DNA of 64,000 nt from Phymorhynchus buccinoides (lineage: Eukaryota; Mollusca; Gastropoda; Neogastropoda; Raphitomidae): contig CM065687.1 in the NCBI GenBank assembly GCA_017654935.2, forward strand, positions 18,952,571 through 19,016,570, written 5' to 3'. A model generated the notes under the pieces. It did no database searches and was not told where the DNA came from. It saw nothing but the letters and a program-made list of their open reading frames with translations. Numbering within the stretch: position 1 is the first letter of the stretch; every line of letters begins with the position of its first letter. The translations under genes were made by a program, and so were the position numbers. Shown piece by piece: positions 14,409-26,621 of the stretch.

Positions 14409-17400
14409 CGTGTGTGTGTGTGTGTGACAATGTGTGTATGTGTGTGTGACAATGTATGTGTGTGTGTGTGTGTGCGTGTGTTTATGCGCATTCTACCCCC
14501 AAAAAGTTGCATACACTGTATTGTATAGATTCTTTTTAGAGTCAGTTGTGGTTCTTTCCACTCCAGGCATTTGATCCGCACCAAATGGCATATTAATGGA
14601 ATTATTATGATATGTTTACATTATTATATAATATGACACCTCAGCTGTTACACCTTTATAACTCAGCAAGCTGGCACTGACAGCAAGCTGGCACTCTTTA
14701 GTTTTTATGTAAATATCATAATGTTATGTGTTCACCACAGGTTTGTTCATGAACACTTTCCTTTGTCAGTACATGTACTACTTAATAACACAGGTGTGTG
14801 AAAGCAGTCATGAATTCATAACATACAGTGAAAATCAGATAACTCTATTCCTACCCAGAGTGAGTGGCTATGGGCTCAATGGGAAGACTGAAGCCACACA
14901 GTCGAGCTTCATCCACTTAATGGATGCGATTCTGAGAGTGTTTCTCTAATTTCAAGACCAACACTGCAGGTGTCTGTAGTTCTCGGGCCTGGTTAACGCC
15001 GGGATATAATTATGAAAGGAAGCGTAGAATACACTTTATACATACCTGTCATGTAGTCTCAGACCGATACGCAAACTCCATAGCATCATCATCATCATAG
15101 TCATCCGCCTCATTTCCATCAGTAGAAAAATGTCTCAAATTCTGTGGCTTTGCATGCCCTGCTCTCATGGTGACCTCAGTTTCGGTTTGCAATCCAGTCT
15201 GTGCCTTTTGTGCGTTCGGGTCAAAGTCATGGGGATCAGTGTGTTCTGGGGAGCTGTCGGTGGACGGTCGTAGTGGCGTCCTCGGAGGAGAACCTCACTC
15301 ACGCTGGCTCCATGACTAAGAGAATGGTGTCGTCAGTAGAGGGCTTAGTACGTGGTGTCCTGAACAGGCTCCACTGAACTCCACCGAAGAGACTCAGCAG
15401 CAGTGCAGTGTCTGCTCGGTTGGTTGCCTCCTGACAGCTCCCCTTGATCTGCTGGTCTCAGATTCTGTGACCTGAACAAGCCGGGGTGTGTCTGCAAATT
15501 GGGATTCGGGATGAGCGGCGTGGGAGCAATGCCACTGTACGGCCCAGAAGATGGGACAGCAAAAAAGGAAAAAAAAGAAAAAGAAAATCAAATAACTCAA
15601 AAACGGGTAGCTCAAAAATTTGGGTAACTCAAAGATTTTTTGGTCCCTTTTTAATCTTTCTTTGGGCTTTGTTTTGTTTTTCTTATAAGTCGATTTTTTT
15701 GTCAAAAAATGGGTAAGTCGAAAAAAACCATCAGCCCCAAAGTGTTTAATGAAGACTAAAAAATGCACTGCTAACTCACAACATGACTCATATGTTGCTC
15801 GCATGCTGCCGCACCAAGCAATGTGCCACAATGTAGAAGAAGCCTACACGGTCTTTGGCTTAAACTGCTTCCTTCTGAGGAAGGAAATCCTTTTTATTTT
15901 AAAAATCGGTACAGAAGCAATTCCGTTTTTTGAATATTTTCAACAACAAAAAAACAATAAAAACTGGGAAAAAACATCTTTGCTGTAAGCGAAAACCCGG
16001 TTGCCGTTATATAAGAGCCCCGATTATGCATCCAAATTGCTTTAAATTGATTAAAAGTGCTCAGCTTCGTGGGGGGTGTTTCCCATTTCCTTTTTTTGAA
16101 AATTGTCAAGTTTACTTTAACCCTTGCGGTCGTGTAAACAAACGCTGACCTCCACCCATCTCTGGTTTGTGGAAGCAAGCACAGTTCAACTTCCAGCTCT
16201 CCCTGCTTGATACCCTATATGTCGCACGCACAGATTGGGGCAACGTGAGTGAGGCCACGATTGCTAACTGCTTCCGACGCAAAAAACATACGGTGAACGT
16301 CAGATATCTCTACTCCTACCCAGAGTGAGTGGCTATGGGCTCAATGGAAAGACTGAAACCACACAGTCGAGCTTCATACACTGTTTATTTGCCGATGTGC
16401 CAATGTTTATCAATTTTTTAAAAGAACTTTTTATATCTAAAGAAAAATTTGGATAACTCAAAATAAAAATGTGGTTCCACAAATTTCGACTTATCCGATT
16501 TTCACTTTACTTAGCACAAGTTTTAAATTGTCATGCCTGTGTGTAGCACTGTTACAAGTGTTAAAGATGAGGTTGGAGCTGAGATCGGCTGATGTCGGAG
16601 ACTCCCTGGCTGTTGTGTGTGTTTTCAGGTACATGCTGGGTCTGGCGGGGGTGCCGTCTTTCATTCAGCTGATTGGTTTCCTCTTTCTGCCAGAGTCGCC
16701 CCGCTTCCTCATGAAGGCGGGGAGGGAGGAGCGGGCGCGGCGGGTGCTGGTGGCCGTGCGGGGCACGGAAGACGTGGACCAGGAGTGGCCGTGCGGGGCC
16801 ACCAAGCACGGAACTCACTCCTGGGGCAAGTGTGGACCAGGAGCTGGAGGAGATCAGGAAGGACTGCCTCCAGGACGAGGAGGCCACCAAGCATGGTGAG
16901 CAGGTTGAACTCACTCCTGGGACAAGTGGGTGGATGCCTCAGATCAGGGAGGACTGCCTCCAGGATGAGGAGGCCACCAAGCATGGTGAGCAGGTTGAAC
17001 TCACTCCTGGGACAAGTGGGTGGATGCCTCAGATCAGGGAGGACTGCCTCCAGGATGAGGAGGCCACCAAGCATGGTGAGCAGGTTGAACTCACTCCTGG
17101 GACAAGTGGGTGGATGCCTCAGATCAGGGAGGACTGCCTCCAGGATGAGGAGGCCACCAAGCATGGTGAGCCCGTTGAACTCACTCCTGGGACAAGTGGG
17201 TGGATGCCTCGTGCAGTGCCTCCACACGGGGAGCTTGGACGACCCTGCCCCCCTCCACGAGTCTCCCCGTGGGGATACCGAAGAGGATCTTTTGTACAAA
17301 TAGTTCCCCCACCTTCTGGAAGTTCTGTGCTTGGTGAGCAGGTTGAACTCACTCCTAATATGTCACTCTCTTTGAGGCCACCAAGCATGGTGAGCCCGTT

Positions 17401-20400
17401 GAACTCACTCCTGGGACTGTCCTTTTCCCTTTGTTTTCTGTCATCTACTATTTCCATCTGATTTATTGACCCATTCTCCTGTCTTTTTTTTGTCTTTTTT
17501 TCTGTCTTTTTTTTTTATTGAATTCTTCCAAATATTTTCTCCTTTTGAGCTCCTGTGAAATCGGAATGTGTTGGCTGTACGCAGCAGGGAGACCGGTGAA
17601 AACTGAACACCGGACACATACGTACCTTACCCATTATGGGCTGATGCCTGGGAATGCAGAAGATGAAGAAGAAAAACTCACTCAGCTTTGGTGACAGTTT
17701 TTGGACCAATTTGATTAGGTTCCAAAAAGAAATCACAAAAAAAGAAAGTTATAAAGAACGAGGGACCGATATTTCCATCAAAGGATTTGCAGCACTATGC
17801 ATTAATCAATTGTAAAATATCAATTCCAAACCTTCATTGTTTGTCTTCTGTTGATGGAATTAGCTTACGCATAGAATGAAATGATTCTGAATTGCCTAAA
17901 CTTTCAGCTTCCATTACTCAACAATGTACAAGTAAATCTGCAAACTGTGTTGTTTTGCTTTCAAGAGTGGAATGGACAGAGAATTAGATTATAAAAAGAA
18001 AAGAAAACTCTGCAAGAAGTTAGGGAGATTTGTGACTAGGATACATGTAAAAGCCAGTAAGCATGGTGTCCTTTAAACTGTTTAACATAGGATAAATCAG
18101 CAATGAAAATAAATATTAATGCTCATTTGTCTGATCACATGATCTTACCAGTGTTTATATTCTTTAGGCTGTAAACTTTAGTATACCTGAGGTGTTTTTA
18201 ACTTTAACCCCTTCACTGCCACCAATGTATCACCTACTGACCTGATGACATCACTGATGATGTCATCAGATGAAGAGGAATAACCCTGATATGCTGGCTT
18301 TTGCTCTAACACAGTCAAGAGAGTTATATCCCCAGACCATTATGCCAGATTGGCTCTGTCAGTTATCTTTTTCATGGCATGATTTGCCCAATGATTTTTT
18401 TTTTAATTTTCTCTGGCAGTCAAGGGGTTAATGACTTGGAACATTCATGAATGTGTGTGTGTGTGTAGTAGTAAATCTGTTTAACGTCCTCCGGGACATT
18501 AGTAGATATAAAGATGGTGGGAACGATACTGGAGGCAATGCCCGAAGGCAGTGCAACACCAGTAAAGTCCCAATTTTGTTAAAGCAATACAGATAGTTTT
18601 GCTAGTGTGTGTGTAAACAAATGTGTTTATTTTATCAATTTAGCGCGCGGACCCACCATACTGCTGATGCTGAAGTCGGGCAAGATGCGGAGAGCGTTGG
18701 TGGTGGGCTGTGGCCTGCAGCTTTTTCAGCAGCTCAGCGGAATCAACACTGTCATGTGAGCACTGTACACACCCTTCTGCTTCCGTCAATTCAGAAAGAA
18801 AGTGTGTGTGTGTGTATGTTTGTATGAGAGAGACTAATAGCGAGGGAAAGAACATTTGTGTAAGCATCACTGTGTATGCTTGGCCCTTTACTCAAATGGC
18901 TTTTATCACTGGTTGACATTAGCCTGCAGAAAGGGCCAATAGTAAATGAGAGCTGTACTATAAATGATATTCTACAGTATTGGAATATCATGGTACAGCT
19001 TAGTCTTTCGTGGAATACTATGACTCTCGAACGTGGGGGGCCCTTGCACCCGGCTCTGGTACTGCAGCCAAAGGGATTGGTTGGCCTTTGGGGACTTTCC
19101 CCAACGCCAACTCTCGTCCTCAGATCCCTGGGCAAGACATCTCCGCTATAAACTAATTCTCGCCCAGCCCGCCAGAATAGTATCTGCCCCCTCTGCTATC
19201 TGGCAGTCATTGTCGGAAACGACAGACAGGCAACAACTGTGTGAGCGCGTGAGCGGTGATGGCGTCAAGTGTGGCTTGTAGTTGTTTCAGCAACTCGCTG
19301 CAGTTAACAGAATGACGCTGTGATCTGAGCAATTTACGTCATGATCCATTACTTTCAATTCACAGAGAACACTGAACACTGAAAGATTTTAATTGCACAT
19401 CGGCCATAGGCCACAATGCTATGCAAGGGAGGGGTTGGGGAAGTCGAGGGGTAATTTATGAAACCCACCCCCCCGAAAACTACATAAGGAAAATAGTTAT
19501 CAAGCCAAAAAGGTAATTATACACAAACAAGCATCTTTGGTATTCGATCACTATTAGTAGTAACAATGGATGCATAATGTAAGCCTAAAGTTAATATATT
19601 CAATGCAAAATACAGATTCAATTCACAGAGAGAGAGATGGAGAGAGCAGAGCGTTAGTGTGTGTGTGTTGATTTAAGTATTTTTTATAATTACATGTACC
19701 GTATTTTACAGACTATAACTATAAGGCAGACCTGAGTATAAGGCACACACCCCCAAATTTTACACGAAATTCAGATTGTTTATTATAGTTTCTTACTATA
19801 TTATCAGTCACATTATAAGGCACTGGGGTCTTAGTATGGGAGGAAAAAAAGTATCGCCCAAAAGTACCGTCAAATACGGCACTAAAATGGGTTCTTCTTT
19901 TTTCTTCAAATTTTACTAAACACATCCCCACACAACAATCTTCAGCCTTTTTTTTACTCGGGTCTTCCTCTTGATGGTCTCGGTTTAAAACAGGTACTAC
20001 AGTGCGTCGATCATCAAGATGTCGGGCGTCAACAACCAGCACACAGCAATCTGGCTCTCAGCCATGACCGCCGGCATCAACTTTGTCTTCACCCTCGTCG
20101 GCGTCTATCTCGTGGAGCGCATTGGCCGCAAGCCTCTGATTCTGTCCAGTCTTGCTGGTAAGATGGTTTTTTTTGTAGTATTTGAGGTGAGATTTGGGAG
20201 ATGTCGGGGGGAAAAGGGAGAGGTGTTGGGTGGGAAGGGGGTGGTGGGGGTGTGTGTGTATATGTGTGGGAGAAACATTTGACAATGTTTTATTGGTTAG
20301 GCCATAGACCCATATCACAAGATTGAACACAAATCAGAGATAAACTCGTGCCCAATCGAGATAAACTTGTGCCCAATCGTATAGCGGTTGTTTAACCATT

Positions 20401-21261
20401 TTTAATTATGAAAGCTTTGTAAGCATAAGTAGCGAGTTTCATTTGCACAAATTTATTATTGTTTGCAAGGAGAAGGGAAAGTTTGAAACTTGATGGCCGG
20501 TTATAATATTAATACTTTTGGCACACACAAAAATGTGTGGGGGAGAGAGAGAGAGAGAGAGGGGAGAGAAAGAAAGAGAATTTTTGCTTGCTTTTTTTAA
20601 GCCAGTTTGCTTCTTTTTTTTTTTTTTTTGGTGGTAGTGGTGTTTTGGTATATTTTAGTCACAGAGATAAGTCTCTGAAATTTGGGTTGCTCCCACCTGG
20701 AGAGCGCGTTACCGTGAGCGCAGCTTCAACCACAGGATGCATGCTTTGTGAGTTCCTGGCATTCATTCTACCAGCACAACACGGCCTATTCCTACCAAAT
20801 AATGGAATGGGCTTTAATGTGTGTGCAAGATCATGTGCATGCATTCACACACAGGACCTCGATTTTCAGTTTCATCTAAAAGGACTAGGAAGTAGGAGTA
20901 AAGTATCTTTCCCAAGGACAAAACGCCACAGACGTAGCACCTGGGTGCTAACCTCCGCACTTGCAAACCTGTTGGATTACGAGTCGGTGACTCTAACTTG
21001 TCTAAGCAACTGAGCCATGGTGCCTCCCTTTTATGTTTGCTGTTGGAGAAATGTTTTTCCCACTTTGTACTTTATTGAGAATGCAAAATGTGATTTTTTT
21101 TTCTTATGATTTTCATTTAGTGAGTCCTGTTTGTTTTCTTGAAAATAGCAAATATTGTAGTAACTGGTAGTTATGTATGGAAGTAAGAAAGAGTGTTTAT
21201 GCATGTTTGTGTGCGTCTGTGTATGTGTGTGTGTGTGTGCGCTCGCGTGTGTGGTGTTCTC

Positions 21262-21292
<31 letters not shown>

Positions 21293-23317
21293 GAGAGAGA
21301 GAGGGGGCAGGGGCGTGTGTGAGCATGTGCATGTGATATGTTGTGTGGTTGTTTGCATTTGCATGGTTGCAGAGTGTATGTGTTACATGCTTTCAATAGA
21401 GATTAAATACATTTAAAACAGCAACAAGAAAAAAGCACAAAATAATATTTGACTCATTTTGAGATAGAATCTGCCCAAACTCAAGAATGGTTGTTGTTTT
21501 TCTTTGCACGACAATCTGTAGCATAAGTAACAGGTTCTTAATGACTTTGTTTTGTGGTCACATGCACTGAAATTCCATGATCTCTTAGCAAAAGCCATTG
21601 GCCATTAATTGTAACATCAGCAAAGATAGGATGAACCCCTTGGTTAAACTAAAGCATGGACCCTATTTTGCTTGCACAGTATTGATAGACCGAGCTCTTG
21701 CTCTTAGCCAAGGCTTGTGTTTTATCTTAATAATAATAATAAGTGGACACTTATATAGTGCTTTTTATCAAGCACAAAGCGCTTTACAATCAGCATTGAA
21801 ACGCTCACATACGCACACACACGCACAACAGACACACACTCAAGTACGTCGCACGCACACAAGTGAACGCATGTACTTGCACACAGACATACACACACAG
21901 ACATACACACACAGACCCACACACATTTCGTCAAGCACACAGAAAACACATGCTCACTGAAACGCACACACACTTACACAAACATGCACTTGTAGAAACG
22001 CGCACACGTACACACACATACACACACACACACACACAGAGACACACCCACACGCACTCACATACACAAAACACACACGTGCACTCACACTCACAGACAC
22101 ATACTTGCACATCTTTGCAAGCACATCAGAGTTCAAAACCAGCTTGTTAATCTTTCTTCATGTACTAACAACATCTTAAGAACAAGATACGGGTGAGAAA
22201 GAGGGCATAAAAGTTAAGTACGAGACTTGGTTTGAATTTGTCCCCCATTTATTCAGTTTGTCTTTCTGTTTCGAAGTTTTACTCGTCCTACCTTGACTGA
22301 ATCATGGCCAGAAACTTGTCTGGCTGATAGATTAGGCAAGATAAACCATAATAAGCAGATTTGAACAGAGGGGGTTTAAAAGAGATAAAAAGCCAAACTG
22401 GCTGGTTTACAAGTTTGCCCGCTATCTGTGAAGTTTTGCTGACCCTGTTTTTTATTATCAGTTTTAGTGAATAAGTTTGTACGAATGGTAGACTAATTGT
22501 GATTGTAGTGACTGATACATAATTACATTGTATTCACTGTTTTGTTTTTCTGACCTGTTTAGTAAACCCTACTTTTAAAAAAAAATGTGTTGAAAAAGAA
22601 TGCATGTCCTGTCTGTCTTCTTTGTCGTTGTGTCCAATTGATTTGTTTATTAAAAAAATGTACAGTGACACAATTGCTTTTTGGCTCACTCGTGTTAACC
22701 TCGTATGATAGTTGTTCGGTTGTGTGTGTGTGTGTGTGTTGCGTCTGTGGTCTAATCTCCAAACTTTAACGTTGGCATTTTCTCAGGAAATAGAAGGCAT
22801 ACATTGTTCAAACTTTGCACACATATAGATGTCTATGCAAGCTTTCAAACAATAATGATTTGAATAATTAAATACTTAAAACAACACTGTAAACAGATAA
22901 CAAACCGATAACATTTTAGATTAGTGGGTTAGACTAGAGAGTATTCAACAGGCAACATGAGTTAAGAAACTCATCAACACTGAAAGCCTCAATAGCTCAT
23001 TGGTAGAGTCTCTGTCTGTCATGCCAATGGTTCCGGGTACGATTCTCGGCACAGGCACTTTTTTTGTCTGTGTATCCATTAACGATAGTTTCATTTGTAC
23101 TTTAACATTTTATTGGAAATATTGTACTTTAGACACCCCCTAAATCTTTGTTATTGTCCCACATGTACCTGTTCGAGTGAGCCTTGAAGGCTTTGCCTCT
23201 TGTAAAAGAACGGATTAAAACAATAACAGTAATAACTCAATTATCAATGTACATTTACAATGACAACTGCAAAAGTAAAGTACACATGGACGGATACATG
23301 GCTCACAAACATTCAGA

Positions 23318-23390
<73 letters not shown>

Positions 23391-23696
23391 ATGCACACAC
23401 AATGCACAAGCATGCACCCATTATGCACTAGAAGAACCAAACTCATGAAAACAGTTATGAAAATAATGAGAAGAACCGTCGTTATGGATCAGAGCTATCC
23501 ACACGCACACACACACACACACACAAACACAGAGTACAAAGAAAGAAAAGAAAAAAAAAGTATTTAACAAAAATGTTACGTAATTAAAACTTTATTCTGT
23601 TATTATTACCGTTATTGTTATAATATTTATTAGTGTCATATAAAACCTTGTATTGGTTTTAAAGGGCAATAAACCTTGATTCTGATTCTGATTCTG

Positions 23697-23773
<77 letters not shown>

Positions 23774-26574
23774 TGCATGCACGCACACACATATGCGTGC
23801 CAGATAGATGGAGTGTGGGAGGGAGGGAGAGAAAGAGAGACAAAGAGAGACAGAGAGGGAGAGGGAGAGAGAGTTGGAGACAGATAATAAATTTAAAAAA
23901 TAGAGAGAGAGAAATAGAAAGACAGAGAGACAGACATATTGTGGGACTGACGGAAATAGTGAGTTTTCAGAGCAGTTTTGAAGTGTAGGAGTGTTTCTGA
24001 GTGGCGAGTGGTGATTGGAAGTTGGTTCCATGTTTTTGGTGCAACAAAGGAGAACGTTCAGTTGCCATAAGTCTTTGTCTTGGTCCGTGGTATGGTGAAA
24101 ATTTGGTTGTCTGAAGATGAACGGAGTTGTCTGGTAGGAGAGTAGATGTGCAGAATATCAGAGAGATAGACAGGAAAGTAAGGATCAGTGAGAGATTTGA
24201 AACAGAGAATAGATATTTTGTGATCTATTCGAGCAGAAATGGGTAGCCAGTGAAGTTGCTGTAGAAGAGGCTGTGCGTGATCTTGCTTTTTTGCCCTGAA
24301 TACGAGTCGTGCTGCAGAATCTTGGACCTTTTGGAGTTTGTCAGTAAGATAGTGTGGGATGCCAGAGAGAAGGGAATTACAGTATTCAAACTTGGACAGA
24401 ACAAGAGAAAAGAAGAGGGTCTGGGCTGCTTCAAAAGTGAGAAGGTGGCGAATGCTGCTGATTTTCCTGAGTTCATGGTAAGCTGAGCGGCAGATGTTTG
24501 AGACATGTGTGTCCATGGAGAGAGTGTTGGAGAAAGTGACCCCCTAAAGAGTTTCTTGCTATGGAGGAGAACTGAATGCTTGTGTCACCAACTTTGATAG
24601 AAGAGGGGGTAGAGTCGAGTAATGGCTTGTTTTGTGAGTGAATGAGTAGGGCTTCGGTTTTGTCATGTTTGAGTTTGTTTGAGCTCATCCAGTGTTTGAT
24701 GTCAGTAATGCGTGCCTGCACTGTTGTTGAAGTTGCTGCCTTGATTTGTGTGTTACAGGTGTGATTCTTAGCTGTTGCCTTGATCTTTGTGTTAAAGGTG
24801 TGATTCTGAGTTGTTGCCTTGATCTGTGTGTTACAGGTGTGATTCTGAGTTGTTGCCCTTAATCTGTGTGGTGTGATTCTGAGTTGTTGCCCTGATTCTG
24901 TGTGTTACAGGTGTGATTCTGAGTTGTTGCCCTTAATCTGTGTGTTACAGGTGTGATTCTGAGTTGTTGCCCTGATCTGCATGTTACAGGTGTGATTCTG
25001 AGTTGTTGCCCTGATCTGAGTTGATTCTGAATTGTTGCCCTGATCTGCATGTTACAGGTGTGATTCTGAATTGTTGCCCTGATCTGTTGTTACAGGTGTG
25101 ATTCTGAATTGTTGCCCTGATCTGCATGTTACAGGTGTGATTCTGAGTTGTTGCCCTTAATCTGTGTGTTACAGGTGTGATTCTGAATTGTTGCCCTGAT
25201 CTGCATGTTACAGGTGTGATTCTGAGTTGTTGCCCTGATCTGCATGTTACAGGTGTGATTCTGAATTGTTGCCCTGATCTGCATGTTACAGGTGTGATTC
25301 TGAGTTGTTGCCCTTAATCTGTGTGTTACAGGTGTGATTCTGAATTGTTGCCCTGATCTGCATGTTACAGGTGTGATTCTGAGTTGTTACCCTTAATCTG
25401 TGTGTTGCAGGTGTGATTCTGAGTTTAGCCGTTCTGGCAGTGGGTTTTCAACTGAACTTTTCCAACTCTCCACCCATCACTTACAATGAGACGGTTTTTG
25501 ACAACTCCACCTGCTCTCTATACAGGTAAGTGACTTGCATACGTTGTATAGCTGTGCATTTTGGGCTGATGGATGCCACGGTATGAAAGAGCCATTTCAT
25601 GCATGCCGATCAGAAGCATTAGATTGTGGTAGGGTGGTTCTGAAGTTTAACATGCTTCTCTCATAAGCAAGAGTGTCTACGTTTGAATGTGGAAAAGGGG
25701 GCAGAATTTTTGTTTTGCTCTGCTTGAGATATTATGATGTGAGTGTTGATTCATCCAAAGAAGATGATAATATCAAGGTCTGATGTGCTAAGCATACTCG
25801 TGTGTTGTGTGGTTGTTCAAGAACTGCAGCAAGAAAAGAGATTATCTGTGCTCAAAATATGTTCCACCCTTCCCCATCCCCTTGTACCTTTGTGATAATC
25901 AGGATTAACTCATTCGCATCGCAACGATTTTGAATTATTAAAAAAACTCACAAATCACTCCAGCCATACACACAAACAAAACATACATAAAACAAAAGGA
26001 GAAATGAAAGAAGATTACATGGTTTTTACTTCAGGTTTAGACATAGGGAAGTGGTAGATCAGACTTTTTTTATATATAGACTTTATATAGAAAAACTCTA
26101 CACCAATTGGTTACCCGACAACAAACAACTACAAAAGCAAAGTTAGAGGCAAAATTGTGGTCTAAGAGAGCGAAGCGAGTTTAGAAGTGACCAAGATGTG
26201 CACTTAGATTTACTTCCCTTTAAGCAAATGCGTCAAATTGACAGCTATCTATTAATTCTGGACATATATGGCCGGAACGACTTGAATGGGTTAAAGTAGC
26301 AGATGAAAGCCACAGAATGTAAACATTTTTTTTTTAAAGTCACAGGATGTATCCAGGTCAAAAAGCCATGAAACCTGAATGCTATGATTTCCAAGTCATG
26401 CTTTATCAGAGTTGAGTAGAAAAATATAATGCTTCTCCCACAGCATTCTTCACTAGTTCCTTTGTACACACACAGGCTCTAGTAGAGGGTATGATTTCCA
26501 TAGCATGCTAAAGCAGTAGAAAAGAAAAACAATCTATGTAATGTTTCTGCTACTGGATTCCGTGCTAAATCTAT

Positions 26575-26621
<47 letters not shown>

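Larger units (their letters stand above)
13091..16628 (+). other. Intron 2 of SLC2A13 with GT repeats and element fragments
   Basis: GT repeats lie at about 13651-13725, 14150-14207 and 14353-14482. The TIR fragments and an antisense acidic reading frame are listed separately. The acceptor is TGTTTTCAG at 16628. The interval 15480-15730 has AACTCAAAAA and GTAAGTCGAAAA words shared with the element end near 16450. Confidence 0.7.
20158..25410 (+). other. Intron 5 of SLC2A13 (5.25 kb)
   Basis: Filled by a SINE, CA/GT repeats, LINE remnants, a tRNA-like sequence and a 39/40-bp array at its 3' end, all listed separately. No host exon inside. Confidence 0.8.

Noticed and set aside
16774..16843. 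Tiny intron to explain the 58-bp excess in exon 3
   Set aside because: No GT-AG pair of length 58 (or another length giving the right frame) fits; the repeated GTGGACCAGGAG points to an insertion.
16617..17303. Overlapping frames of 196-228 codons on both strands around exon 3
   Set aside because: Open because the 90-bp unit is a multiple of three; only the exon 3 part fits the transporter.
22986..23057. Working tRNA gene
   Set aside because: No acceptable anticodon stem and an altered T loop, so only a tRNA-like call is made.
24736..25410. CRISPR-like array
   Set aside because: Units are contiguous and near identical with no unique spacers, and the DNA is animal. The same holds for 40089-40632.
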